From positions 1 through 56,284 of the forward strand of contig CALCEL010000040.1 in assembly GCA_937900485.1 (NCBI GenBank): a stretch of 56,284 bases of DNA, in the 5' to 3' direction. Origin of the DNA: an uncultured Prevotellaceae bacterium (lineage in GTDB: Bacteria > Bacteroidota > Bacteroidia > Bacteroidales > Bacteroidaceae). The notes beneath the pieces are model-generated. The model was given only the letters and a program-made list of their open reading frames with translations. It did no database searches and had not been told where the DNA came from. The position numbers and the translations under genes are program-made. Of this stretch, positions 42,928 through 50,818 are shown in pieces; the stretch's first letter is position 1, and every line of letters begins with the position of its first letter.

Positions 42928-43332
42928 ATGAGAAAAATTATGATAGCCTTTATGGCAATGATGATAACTATTGGCGCGTCAGCGCAACAGAAGAGCGGCG
43001 AGCGCCGTGAGTTCAACGCTGAGGAGATGGCGACGAGACAGGCTGATGAGGTCAAGAAGGCCTGCTCCACAACTGACGAGCAGTACGCCGCTATATATAA
43101 GCTGTACCTCGAGCAGGCTAATGAGATGAAGGCCGAGAGGGAGTCTGCTAAGAGCAGCTCAGACAGCAAGCCGGAGAAGAGGGACATGAGCGCCATGAAG
43201 GAGAGGCGTGAGAAGTTGAACAGCCAGATCAAGGCCATCCTCACTGATGAGCAGTTCACAGCCTTCCAGAAGATTAAGAAGGATAAGAGAGGCGGAGGAC
43301 AAGGCGGTCCTCGTAAGAACCAGAGCGAGTGA
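42928..43332 (+). CDS. Small secreted Spy/CpxP-like protein (134 aa)
   Basis: A 134-aa periplasmic or secreted helical protein with a signal peptide ending near ASA-QQK. The mature part is highly charged and helical (FNAEEMATRQADEVKKA, MKERREKLNSQIKAIL) and has the LTxxQ-type motif ILTDEQFTAFQKI near residue 105, then a Gly/Lys/Arg-rich end. This resembles small Spy/CpxP-like and DUF4890-like proteins of Bacteroidota that may act as periplasmic chaperones or stress sensors; the exact family is uncertain. It forms a single-gene unit closed by a strong terminator. Confidence 0.7.
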   Translation: MRKIMIAFMAMMITIGASAQQKSGERREFNAEEMATRQADEVKKACSTTDEQYAAIYKLYLEQANEMKAERESAKSSSDSKPEKRDMSAMKERREKLNSQIKAILTDEQFTAFQKIKKDKRGGGQGGPRKNQSE

Positions 43333-43396
43333 TAAAGTCCGGACGGCAGGACATGTATTAGCCGTCAACCAAGATGAATGAATAATGAAATGAACG

Positions 43397-43425
43397 GCCG
43401 GGGGTATACGCTCCCGGCTTTTTTT
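43397..43425 (+). terminator. Rho-independent terminator
   Basis: GCCGGGGG at 43397-43404 pairs with CTCCCGGC at 43411-43418 (one G-U pair), loop TATACG, followed by TTTTTTT. Confidence 0.85.
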
Positions 43426-43446
43426 GTGTTCTTGGCTACCCACCAA

Positions 43447-43617
43447 TGTGATGCTTTTAAGTTTTTCCATCTCATTTCTGAAGACTTACCCTTGCCAGTT
43501 AATAATAACATTCCTGAAAATTTGCCCTTTTCAGTTTTTCCATCATGCACCTAAGTACTTACGCTTTTCACTTTTCTCATCCTGAACCTAAAGACTTGCC
43601 CTTATCAGTTAAATAAA
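43447..43617. repeat. Degenerate tandem repeat, period 36-37 bp, about 4-5 units
   Basis: The core ACTTRCCCTT-TCAGTT recurs at 43484 (ACTTACCCTT), 43520 (ATTTGCCCTT), 43557 (ACTTACGCTT) and 43594 (ACTTGCCCTT), followed each time by TCAG-, CCAG- or TCAC-like bases and then a variable part. The phases are 36, 37 and 37 bp. A fifth, poorer unit may start near 43447. Units are too diverged for a CRISPR. Confidence 0.65.
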
Positions 43618-43736
43618 CTCTACAGGACAAAATAATGGTATTACCAGTAAAGTCTGAATATCTTAAACGTCCATGTGATATTCCAGTTATTTAACGTCAT
43701 AGCGCGGTGGTATACATCTTAAAAATGTTCATTCTC

Positions 43737-43767
43737 TTTGCCGCGAGAGGAAATGTTGCTAATTTCG
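43737..43767 (+). promoter_or_regulatory. Promoter for the nucleoside-recognition protein
   Basis: TTTG at 43737-43740, a 19-nt spacer, and TAATTTCG at 43760-43767 followed by CG. The -7 has C in place of the third T, as in several other promoters here. Confidence 0.55.
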
Positions 43768-43818
43768 CGTGAAGTCGGGTGATGGTCATCCGTCGTAAAT
43801 ATAAGTCATACTTCACAC

Positions 43819-45105
43819 ATGGTACTCAATTACATCTGGATAGCGTTTTTTGTGATGGCTGCCGTATGTGCCGTCATACGGTGCGCTGGTGGAGACACGT
43901 ACGTGTTCTCCGAAATCATCAACTCCACGTTCGACAACTCGAAGACAGCGTTCGACATCAGTCTCGGCTTGACAGGCGTGTTGTCTCTCTGGATGGGAGT
44001 GATGCGTGTCGGAGAGAAGGGTGGGGTTGTCGACAAGCTGTCGAAGGTTCTCTCACCGGTCTTCACACGTCTCTTTCCTGACATTCCTAAGGGACATCCT
44101 GCCACTGGACATATCTTTATGAACATAGCCGCCAACATGCTGGGGCTGGATAATGCCGCCACGCCGTTGGGCTTGAAGGCGATGGAGAGCATGCAGCAAC
44201 TCAACACAGAGGGTAACGAGCGTCTTGCCGCTGAGAACGGATGGAGCGAGCAGCAGAAAGCCAAGGCGAACACCATCGCCACCAACCCTATGATCATGTT
44301 CCTGGTGCTCAACACGTCGGGACTCACCATCATACCTGTCAGCATCATGGTGTACAGGGCGCAGATGGGAGCCGCGCAGCCCACCGACATCTTCGTGCCT
44401 ATACTCCTCGCCACGTTGGCGGCTACGCTGGCGGGCATCGTCGCTGTCAGTCTCTATCAGCGTATCAACCTGTTACAGCCGGTACTCCTCGCCACGCTTG
44501 GCGGGCTGTGTACGCTCGTGGCAGGTGTTGTCTGGGCGTTCTCCAAGATGGACAAGGACATGACGGACATGGTGTCGGGCATGGTAGCCAACGTCACACT
44601 CTTCGCCATCATACTCTGTTTCATACTCTGCGCTGCGGTGCGTAAGGTCAATGTCTACGAGGCATTTGTCGAGGGAGCCAAGGACGGTTTCAGCACGGCT
44701 GTGCGTGTCATACCGTACCTCGTCGCCATCCTCGTCGCCATCGGCGTGTTCCGCGCCAGCGGTGGCATGGATCTGCTCATCGGCGGCATTAACATGTGTG
44801 TAGAGTCAGCCGGCATGAACGCCGACTTCGTGCCTGCATTGCCTACGGCGCTCATGAAGCCGTTGTCGGGAAGCGGTGCGCGCGGCATGATGGTCGACAC
44901 GATGCAGACGTTTGGAGCCGACAGTTTCGCCGGACGTCTCTCATGTATCTTCCAAGGCAGTACGGACACCACGTTCTACATCCTCGCTGTCTATTTCGGT
45001 TCCGTGGGCATACGTGACACACGTCACGCTGTTACGTGCGGACTCATTGCCGATGCGGCGGGAATAGCTGCGGCGGTGGCGATAGCTTATCTTTTCTTTG
45101 GTTAA
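43819..45105 (+). CDS. Nucleoside-recognition (SpmA-SpmB fusion-type) membrane protein
   Basis: A 428-aa inner-membrane protein in which two halves correspond to the spore-maturation proteins SpmA and SpmB, both nucleoside-recognition (Gate) domain proteins. The first half shows LGLTGVLSLWMGVMRVGEKG and MNIAANMLGLDNAATPLGLK; the second half shows FVEGAKDGFSTAVRVIPYLV, PLSGSGARGMMVDTM, and FQGSTDTTFYILAVYFGSVG. The fused form is common in non-sporulating Bacteroidota, so no link to sporulation is implied; transport of a small molecule is suspected. The ribF promoter overlaps its 3' end. Confidence 0.88.
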   Translation: MVLNYIWIAFFVMAAVCAVIRCAGGDTYVFSEIINSTFDNSKTAFDISLGLTGVLSLWMGVMRVGEKGGVVDKLSKVLSPVFTRLFPDIPKGHPATGHIFMNIAANMLGLDNAATPLGLKAMESMQQLNTEGNERLAAENGWSEQQKAKANTIATNPMIMFLVLNTSGLTIIPVSIMVYRAQMGAAQPTDIFVPILLATLAATLAGIVAVSLYQRINLLQPVLLATLGGLCTLVAGVVWAFSKMDKDMTDMVSGMVANVTLFAIILCFILCAAVRKVNVYEAFVEGAKDGFSTAVRVIPYLVAILVAIGVFRASGGMDLLIGGINMCVESAGMNADFVPALPTALMKPLSGSGARGMMVDTMQTFGADSFAGRLSCIFQGSTDTTFYILAVYFGSVGIRDTRHAVTCGLIADAAGIAAAVAIAYLFFG

Positions 45106-45128
45106 TAGCGTTTTTATCATTACTTTCG
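45097..45128 (+). promoter_or_regulatory. Promoter of ribF, nearly leaderless
   Basis: TTTG at 45097-45100 (inside the last codons of the upstream gene), a 20-nt spacer, and TACTTTCG at 45121-45128. The ATG at 45136 is only 7 nt after the element, so the transcript would have almost no leader. Confidence 0.6.
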
Positions 45129-45135
45129 CGTCTTG

Positions 45136-46014
45136 ATGACAGACTCACGAAGATATGTTGCCACAATAGGCTTTTTCGATGGTGTGCACAACGGACACCG
45201 TTACCTGATACGTCAGGTCTGCGACGAGGCTCTCTCACGGGGCCTCGCCTCTCTTGTTGTGACCTTTCCCGAGCATCCTCGTTCCGTCCTCGTGCCTTCA
45301 TCACGTGTCAGTCTGCTGTCATTGCCCGACGAGAAACGTGAGAGACTGTTGTCGGCTGGTGTAGATAGAGTGGCGATGATGAGCTTCACACATGAGCTGG
45401 GACGTCTCAGTCCCTTCGAGTTTATGGACATGTTACGTGACGACTATGGTGTTGAGGTTCTCGTGGTGGGGTATGACCATCATTTCGGTCATGGCAGCCA
45501 GTATGGCTTCGAGGACTACCGCGCCTACGGAGAGCATCATGGCATCGATGTTGTCAAGGCGTTAGAGCTGTCAGACATGCGATGCTCGTCGACAGCGGTG
45601 CGTGAGGCGCTGGAGAGGGGCGACGTGGACTCTGCGTCCCGTATGTTAGGTTATAACTATACTCTGACTGGACGAGTGGTGCGTGGCTTCCATCTCGGCA
45701 CGGGTCTTGGTTTTCCTACAGCCAATGTGGAGGCGGACGGGAGGAAGTTAGTGCCTGCTAACGGTGTCTATGCCGTACTCGCTGACGGTCATCCCGCTAT
45801 GCTCAACATCGGCGTGCGTCCAACCATGGACAATGGGTCGGCGGTCAGCGTGGAGGCACATATCTTTGACTTCAGCGGTGACCTGTACGGCAAAAGCATG
45901 ACGCTGACCTTCCTCAAGCGTCTGAGAGATGAGATACGCTTTCCTGATACGCAGTCGTTGCGCGGTCAGCTGATGGATGACGAGCGTTACTGTCGTCGTT
46001 TCTTCGGAAGATGA
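45136..46014 (+). CDS. ribF: Bifunctional riboflavin kinase / FAD synthetase
   Basis: A 292-aa cytoplasmic enzyme that phosphorylates riboflavin to FMN and adenylates FMN to FAD. The N-terminal adenylyltransferase domain has GFFDGVHNGHRYLI (residues 11-24) and the DHHFGHGSQYGFEDY motif near 115, then CSSTAVREALERGD. The C-terminal riboflavin kinase domain has GTGLGFPTANV (near 188) and NGVYAVLADG, NIGVRPT. I chose the ATG at 45136; a TTG codon directly before it (45133) could also serve. The candidate promoter ends 7 nt before this ATG. Confidence 0.94.
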   Translation: MTDSRRYVATIGFFDGVHNGHRYLIRQVCDEALSRGLASLVVTFPEHPRSVLVPSSRVSLLSLPDEKRERLLSAGVDRVAMMSFTHELGRLSPFEFMDMLRDDYGVEVLVVGYDHHFGHGSQYGFEDYRAYGEHHGIDVVKALELSDMRCSSTAVREALERGDVDSASRMLGYNYTLTGRVVRGFHLGTGLGFPTANVEADGRKLVPANGVYAVLADGHPAMLNIGVRPTMDNGSAVSVEAHIFDFSGDLYGKSMTLTFLKRLRDEIRFPDTQSLRGQLMDDERYCRRFFGR

Positions 46015-46048
46015 TAACGCCCGGCTGTCGCGGTGAGCGTCAGTACAA

Positions 46049-46100
46049 GATAAGCGAGAGACGCCATACGAAATTTTCCGTATGGCGTCTCTCGCTTATC
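46049..46100. terminator. 22-bp perfect inverted repeat between convergent genes
   Basis: GATAAGCGAGAGACGCCATACG at 46049-46070 (arm 22 bp) and its exact complement at 46079-46100 flank an 8-nt loop. It lies between ribF and the convergent DUF4353 gene and is probably a bidirectional terminator. U tracts are weak on both sides. Confidence 0.7.
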
Positions 46101-46118
46101 ATATATAGTGTCCTCACA

Positions 46119-48737
46119 TCATTTCGCCGTGAAGCTTGTCACGCTTGTCGTGCCCTTGGCAGAACTGCCGAGGTACAAACCGTGGAATGCCGTCTCAGCA
46201 TCCGTAGGCGCCGTTGTGGAGTACTTCACGTAGTACGTGCTGTTCTTCGTCATGCCAGTGGCTGTGAACAGTGACAGAGAGCTGCTGCATGCAGCCTGGA
46301 AACTGAATGTAACGAGGTTATTACCGCTGGCGTCAGACAAGGTGTAGTAACGTCCTGTGGTGTATGACACGCTGCTGGTGACGAAAGCGTAACCCTGTGT
46401 GGCGTTGCTGATGGAGCTTGAGCCTGAGCTTTGTGCGCCGCCGGCGGAGATGGCAGTGCCGGTGCCTGTGATCTTGATGTATGAGTTGTTATCGCAGTCG
46501 AGACCTTCCTCAGGGCTTCCCTTGGTAGAGTAAGCGAAGATAGTACCGTCACCGATGGTGATAGCTCCTGTTGTGCCGGCGTTAGAGTCTACGGCGTCAT
46601 TGCCGTTGCTGTAGCACACCGTCACGCCACCGTTGAAGTAGATACATCCGCTGGAGTTGATACAGTCATCGTAGCACTTGAGGTAGTTCTTTCCTCCTTG
46701 TATGTCGATGCTGGTCTTTGACTCGAGGCCCTCTGCTCCGTCTGTCGCCGTGTTGACCGTCATCTCGCCTCCGTAGATGGTGACTGTACCCTGTGCCTTG
46801 ATTGCCTTGGCTGATGAGCCGCTTGAGCTGTTGTCCATGCCGCCTCCGAACGGGTTGCCTCCGTTGTTTGAGCCTGTTGAGCCTGTTGACAGCGTTGATC
46901 CGGACGTTGTCACGCTGAGTGTAGGTCCGCTGCCGTCGTCGCTCTTGCCGATGACGAGAGTGCCGTCGCTCTTCACGCCCTTGCCGCCTGTGCCCGACAT
47001 CGTGATTGTGATGTTGCCGCCACTGAGAGTCATGTTGCCGTCGGATGACAATCCCTTAGCCGTGTAAGTGTCTGAGCCTGACACCAGTCCTGCGCCGGTA
47101 TTGGTGATGCTCGTTGTACCTCCGCTGATGTCCAGTGTGGCGTCGGCTGACAGTCCCTTGCCAGCAGTACCAGTCACCTTGACGGTCAGTGTGCCGCCCT
47201 CCACGCTCACGTCGTTAGCTTTGATGGCGTGTGATGAGCTGAGGTCGCCTCCCGCTGCCGTCGTCGTGCCGTTGCTCCATGTGCTTGTGGTGTTGCTGAT
47301 GGAGTATGTGCGTGTCGTTCCGCTTGTAGAGTAGCTGCTTGACACGGTGTAGTAGTAGTCGCTGCCGTTAGTTGGTCCGCTGAAGGTAGCTGACTTGATG
47401 ACGTATGTCGTTGAGCCGCCCCATCCGCCTCTGCTCTGCGTGTAGTTGTCCGACATGAGGTAGTATGTTCCTGAGTCAGAACTCTTGAAATCATAATAGT
47501 AGAATGTGGCTGACTGGTTTCCCGTTGTGACTGTCACTGAGCTGGTGAGCTGCTGCACGAGAGTGCCGTCGCTCTTGTAGAGATAGATGTTACCCCATAC
47601 TGTACCGTTGTCGCCCATGTTGCCTCCAGGGAATCCGGTGTTACCCGTGTTGCTTGTCGGCACTGTGAAGTACATCTTATATGATGTGTTGTCCGTGGTC
47701 TCTTCATCCGTCTCCTCATCCGTGTCCTCGTAAGTGCCTCCTGAGTTGTTGAGAGTCAGTGAACCGCCGGCTATGACCACCTTAGTGTCGGACTTTACGC
47801 ACTTTGAACCGTTGCCTGTTGACGTGATGGTCAGTGTACCGTCGTTGATGGTGAGCAGTGAGTCGCTCTTCAGTCCTGAGGCGTCATCGGCAGTGACGTT
47901 GATGGTCAGTGTACCTCCGTTGATGATGACCTGTCCGTCGTTCTCGTCATCGCTGTCGCCTGTGGCCTCCGCCTGCACTCCGTCGTCCTTGACTCCCTTG
48001 ACGGTCACCTCACCTCCGTTCATCTTGAAATACTGTCCGGCGTGTATGCCATCCTTGGCAGCCGCGTTGACGTTAATCGTGCCCGCAGTCTTCTTGATGA
48101 GCAGGTACTCTTTTGTTGACAGTCCGTGCTTGACGTTACCCACCAGGTTGAGTGTTCCTGAACCGCAGATCTCGAGGTGTCCCTTAGTGTAGAACGCCGC
48201 CTTCTGGCTGTTGTCCGTCTGGCAGTCGCTGAGTGTGTTGACGGTACCCTCAGCCAGCTCCAGAGCTATGCGCTTGCCGCACTTCACGTTGATGGCCTCC
48301 GCCTGAGAGCCGGTGAGTGTCAGTCCGTTGAGTCTCACCGTGGTCTTGTAGCTTCCGCTATATACGAATGAGCCGCTGGTGCTCAGTCCTGACAGCACAG
48401 TACATATCTCTCTGTCTGTGATGTTGTTGTAAATCGTCACGTCGGCTCCGTCCACGGTGGCAGTCACCGTGCCGTCTGAAGGCAGAGTGCTGACAGTGGC
48501 TGACGTGCCGTTGTAGGTAACATAAATAGTGTCGTTGAATACATTCTCCGAGAGAGACGTCGGCTCGCTGAACACGATGGAGTCACAGTCGGTAGTGAGG
48601 TCTATCTCCAACCACTGGCTTATCTCTCTTGTTGTGTACTTGCCATCCTTACAGATGTAGATGTTCTGCGCGTCAGCCTCCGCGGCGATGAGCAGAAGGA
48701 GAGTGAGGAACACTCCCCTGAATAGATGATTTCTCAT
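46119..48737 (-). CDS. Large secreted carbohydrate-binding domain protein (DUF4353-like, 872 aa)
   Basis: An 872-aa secreted protein with a signal peptide ending near ADA-QNI, paralogous to the gene at 16911. The shared part (about 30-330) has CDSIVFSEP, KCGKRIALELAEGTVN, YTKGHLEICGSGTLNL and KDGIHAGQYFKMNGGEVTV. Beta-solenoid rungs with INGGTLTI or LSGGNITI patterns run on and off to about residue 780, interrupted by Ser/Thr/Gly-rich inserts (near 350-500) and a TGSTGSNNGGNPFGGG linker. The end is not a type IX tail. It has no VTC or DUF4956 neighbours, so it is an orphan relative of the operon protein. The upstream region has no clear promoter; a GGCTGTC-GCT-GACAGCC hairpin lies at 48807-48823. 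Confidence 0.78.
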   Translation of the reverse strand: MRNHLFRGVFLTLLLLIAAEADAQNIYICKDGKYTTREISQWLEIDLTTDCDSIVFSEPTSLSENVFNDTIYVTYNGTSATVSTLPSDGTVTATVDGADVTIYNNITDREICTVLSGLSTSGSFVYSGSYKTTVRLNGLTLTGSQAEAINVKCGKRIALELAEGTVNTLSDCQTDNSQKAAFYTKGHLEICGSGTLNLVGNVKHGLSTKEYLLIKKTAGTINVNAAAKDGIHAGQYFKMNGGEVTVKGVKDDGVQAEATGDSDDENDGQVIINGGTLTINVTADDASGLKSDSLLTINDGTLTITSTGNGSKCVKSDTKVVIAGGSLTLNNSGGTYEDTDEETDEETTDNTSYKMYFTVPTSNTGNTGFPGGNMGDNGTVWGNIYLYKSDGTLVQQLTSSVTVTTGNQSATFYYYDFKSSDSGTYYLMSDNYTQSRGGWGGSTTYVIKSATFSGPTNGSDYYYTVSSSYSTSGTTRTYSISNTTSTWSNGTTTAAGGDLSSSHAIKANDVSVEGGTLTVKVTGTAGKGLSADATLDISGGTTSITNTGAGLVSGSDTYTAKGLSSDGNMTLSGGNITITMSGTGGKGVKSDGTLVIGKSDDGSGPTLSVTTSGSTLSTGSTGSNNGGNPFGGGMDNSSSGSSAKAIKAQGTVTIYGGEMTVNTATDGAEGLESKTSIDIQGGKNYLKCYDDCINSSGCIYFNGGVTVCYSNGNDAVDSNAGTTGAITIGDGTIFAYSTKGSPEEGLDCDNNSYIKITGTGTAISAGGAQSSGSSSISNATQGYAFVTSSVSYTTGRYYTLSDASGNNLVTFSFQAACSSSLSLFTATGMTKNSTYYVKYSTTAPTDAETAFHGLYLGSSAKGTTSVTSFTAK

Positions 48738-48907
48738 AGCAGAATAACGTTACTGTGTCTTTTTTGATAGTTGTCCTTTGTTCATACAACCTTATCCTCG
48801 TGTCACGGCTGTCGCTGACAGCCTCCGTCTGAGTCTTCAGTCATTGTTGATTTTTCGTTGAATATATTTTTTTTTGATGTTCTTTGACTCAAATAGTTTA
48901 AAGTTTT

Positions 48908-48939
48908 TTTTACCCCGAGTGAAAAAGTGGTAAATTCGC
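48908..48939 (+). promoter_or_regulatory. Candidate promoter for the cupin gene
   Basis: TAAATTCG at 48932-48939, followed by CG, with TTTT 20 nt upstream (48908-48911) as a poor -33. The start codon lies 66 nt downstream. Confidence 0.4.
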
Positions 48940-49005
48940 GCCGCCGTCGGACTTTGTTCGTCCGGTGCTGGTTAAAGTCAGTTCTAAATCAAACATACAC
49001 TAATC

Positions 49006-49335
49006 ATGATTATAGATTTCAACACAATGGAGGTCTCTGTCATACCTCATTTCAAGGGTGGTGAGAAGGAGATGTCGGCACAGATGTTTTTCGATGGTTC
49101 CAACCGTATCCTGCACGGCGTGCTCGCTCCGGGTGCCAGCATCGGGGAGCACAAACACGAGACGAACAGCGAGATACTGTTTGTCGTGAAGGGATGCGGC
49201 ACGTTGCATGACGACGGCGTGGCTACTGCCATCACGGCGGGACAGTGTGCCTACTGTCCTAAGGGTCACTCACACATGCTGGTCAACACCAGTGACGCTG
49301 ACCTGGAGTTCTACGCCGCTGTGCCGGAGCAGTGA
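49006..49335 (+). CDS. Cupin domain protein (109 aa)
   Basis: A 109-aa single-domain cupin, a small beta barrel that usually binds one metal ion. Both cupin motifs are intact: motif 1 GASIGEHKHETNSEILFVVKG (cited in part: GEHKHETNSE) with two His and one Glu ligand, and motif 2 GQCAYCPKGHSHMLVN with the third His. There is no signal peptide. The substrate cannot be told from sequence; such proteins range from sugar isomerases to small-molecule sensors. It is followed 44 nt later by the DUF3109 gene and may share its transcript. Confidence 0.85.
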   Translation: MIIDFNTMEVSVIPHFKGGEKEMSAQMFFDGSNRILHGVLAPGASIGEHKHETNSEILFVVKGCGTLHDDGVATAITAGQCAYCPKGHSHMLVNTSDADLEFYAAVPEQ

Positions 49336-49379
49336 TGACGTTCACTTCTATGTTTTTCATTGACTGAGAGTACAGATTC

Positions 49380-49994
49380 ATGGTAGAGATTTTAGGTGTT
49401 TTAGTGTCGCTCGACATCTTCACGGAGATGTTCTGTTGTGACATCACCAAGTGTCACGGTGCTTGTTGCGTGGAGGGAGACGCCGGTGCACCCGTCGATG
49501 CCGATGAGGTGGAGAAGCTGGAGGCTGCCAGCGAGCTGGTGTGGAACGACCTGCCGCAGGCTGCTCGCGACCGTATCACCTCGTGTGGAGTGGTCTATCC
49601 CGACGCTGACGGTGACCTCGTGACTCAGATCATCAACGATAAGGACTGTGTCTTTGTGCGTTATGACAATATATCCGCCGATGGCGGCAAGACGCGCGGT
49701 CCGCGTTGTGCCTTGTGTGCCATCGACGGTGCTTACAGACAGGGCAGGACGAAATGGCAGAAGCCTATCTCCTGCGCCCTCTATCCCATCCGTGTGCGTG
49801 ACGTGGGGGGCGCTCCAGCCCTCAACTATCATCGCTGGGATGTGTGCCGTCCGGCCAGAGAACTGGGCAAGCGCATGGGCATCCCCGTCTATCGTTTCCT
49901 CAAGGAGCCGCTGATACGACGCTTCGGACAGGAATGGTACGACGAGTGTCTCGTTGTGGCTGAGGAACTGCGTAAGGCGGGCTACCTCAACTGA
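49380..49994 (+). CDS. DUF3109 family cysteine-rich protein
   Basis: A 204-aa cytoplasmic protein of DUF3109, related to the CxxxCC (YkgJ-like) metal or Fe-S binding proteins. Cysteine groups are visible: FCCDITKCHGACCVEGDAG near residue 18-36, CVFV near 87, PRCALC near 105, ISCALYPIRV near 130, and DVCRPARE near 155. The function is not established; Fe-S or zinc binding is expected. The 3' end overlaps the convergent minus-strand gene by 8 bp. Confidence 0.88.
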   Translation: MVEILGVLVSLDIFTEMFCCDITKCHGACCVEGDAGAPVDADEVEKLEAASELVWNDLPQAARDRITSCGVVYPDADGDLVTQIINDKDCVFVRYDNISADGGKTRGPRCALCAIDGAYRQGRTKWQKPISCALYPIRVRDVGGAPALNYHRWDVCRPARELGKRMGIPVYRFLKEPLIRRFGQEWYDECLVVAEELRKAGYLN

Positions 49995-50487
49995 CGTCGC
50001 TGTCGTTCTCTCTCATCTTCAACCAGTACGACGGACGGTGCTCGGGGCGCTCTGCGAAGAATCGCTCCGCGCTTCTCAGCTTGTCGGGATGACTCTCGTA
50101 ATAGCGTCTTAGCATCCTGACGGCTTCCGACGACCCTTGCTCCGCCAGCTCGCACAGACGCTTGAACTCCATCGGGGAGAGGTCGAACGTGTCGGAAGGT
50201 GGAGTGGCGGACACGGACTGTGGCATGAGACGCACAGCATACTCGGGATGTATGGTGAGGTTGTACTTCCACCTCTCCGCTATGGCCCGCATCTGGTTGA
50301 AGGACTTTACCTTGGAACGACCCACCTTCCAGCCCATCATCTGGTTGTAGTTCCAGAAGGCTAAGGCTTCCTGGGCAGCGTTCCTCACGTTGATGCACTT
50401 GAAGTACTCCGTCACGGTGTTGATGTCGAACTCCTTCTCGTTCTCATTGCGTCGGCTTACGCCGGCTTCTTCATTCTTCGTTTTCAT
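49987..50487 (-). CDS. Hypothetical protein (166 aa), family not recognised
   Basis: A 166-aa soluble protein without signal peptide. It has a charged N-terminus, then FDINTVTEYFKCINVRNAA and a helical core with FWNYNQMMGWKVGRSKVK and MRAIAERWKYNLTIHPEYA, a proline-serine linker near residue 110, and a C-terminal helix pair (SPMEFKRLCELAEQGSSEAV and KLRSAERFFAERPEHRPSYW). The Trp/Arg/Lys-rich middle could bind nucleic acid, but I do not recognise a family. Upstream lies the low-complexity hairpin region and, beyond it, an HTH-containing gene on the same strand, so the two may be functionally linked. Confidence 0.6.
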   Translation of the reverse strand: MKTKNEEAGVSRRNENEKEFDINTVTEYFKCINVRNAAQEALAFWNYNQMMGWKVGRSKVKSFNQMRAIAERWKYNLTIHPEYAVRLMPQSVSATPPSDTFDLSPMEFKRLCELAEQGSSEAVRMLRRYYESHPDKLRSAERFFAERPEHRPSYWLKMRENDSDVS

Positions 50488-50601
50488 AGATCAACTCTTG
50501 TTTTTGTGGCAGACGACTGACGTCTGCCATGGTTGTTTTCTTTCAGGTTGTGTCATCTCTCCATGTCCTCCCCTCATGGTTCTCGTTTTCTTCGTTTTCG
50601 C

Positions 50602-50670
50602 TGCTTCTTTTCCGTTGCTTCTTTTCCGTCGTTTTTGCTTTCGTTCTTGTTTTTGCTGCTTCTTTTCCGT
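50602..50670. repeat. Three copies of a 14-bp pyrimidine-rich unit
   Basis: TGCTTCTTTTCCGT occurs exactly at 50602-50615, 50616-50629 and 50657-50670; the first two are in direct tandem. Confidence 0.8.
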
Positions 50671-50683
50671 CGTTTTTTGTTTC

Positions 50684-50818
50684 ACTACTACTACGACTAC
50701 TACTACAACTACGACTATTTTGAATTCTTTGATATTTAATAATTATTAATAACCAGAGTATATAATCATCGTAGTAGTAGTTGTTGTTGTTGTAGTTGTA
50801 GTTGTTGTTGTCGTTGTG
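50684..50818. repeat. Inverted triplet arrays around an AT-rich core
   Basis: The left array (50684-50717) is made of ACT/ACG/ACA triplets. The right array (50767-50818) is made of GTA/GTT/GTC triplets. CTACTACTACG in the left can pair with CGTAGTAGTAG at 50770-50780. The 49-nt core contains TTTAATAATTATTAATAA. Confidence 0.75.

Larger units (their letters stand above)
43333..43818. other. Intergenic region with terminator, degenerate tandem repeat and promoter
   Basis: Contains the terminator of the small secreted gene (43397-43425), a 36-37-bp degenerate tandem repeat (43447-43617) and a promoter (43737-43767). No open frame with support. Confidence 0.6.

Noticed and set aside
43447..43617. 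CRISPR array
   Set aside because: The repeated part is short and variable, units are continuous with no constant repeat and unique spacer pattern, and no cas genes are near.
43819..45105. A sporulation function, from similarity to SpmA and SpmB, and from the spore-coat links of VTC/DUF4353 loci
   Set aside because: The gene set is Bacteroidota, which do not sporulate, and the fused nucleoside-recognition protein is general in this phylum.
50490..50750. Several short frames rich in Phe/Ser/Leu or Lys/Gln/Arg in the low-complexity region
   Set aside because: They only translate the simple repeats; many frames on both strands are open there for that reason.
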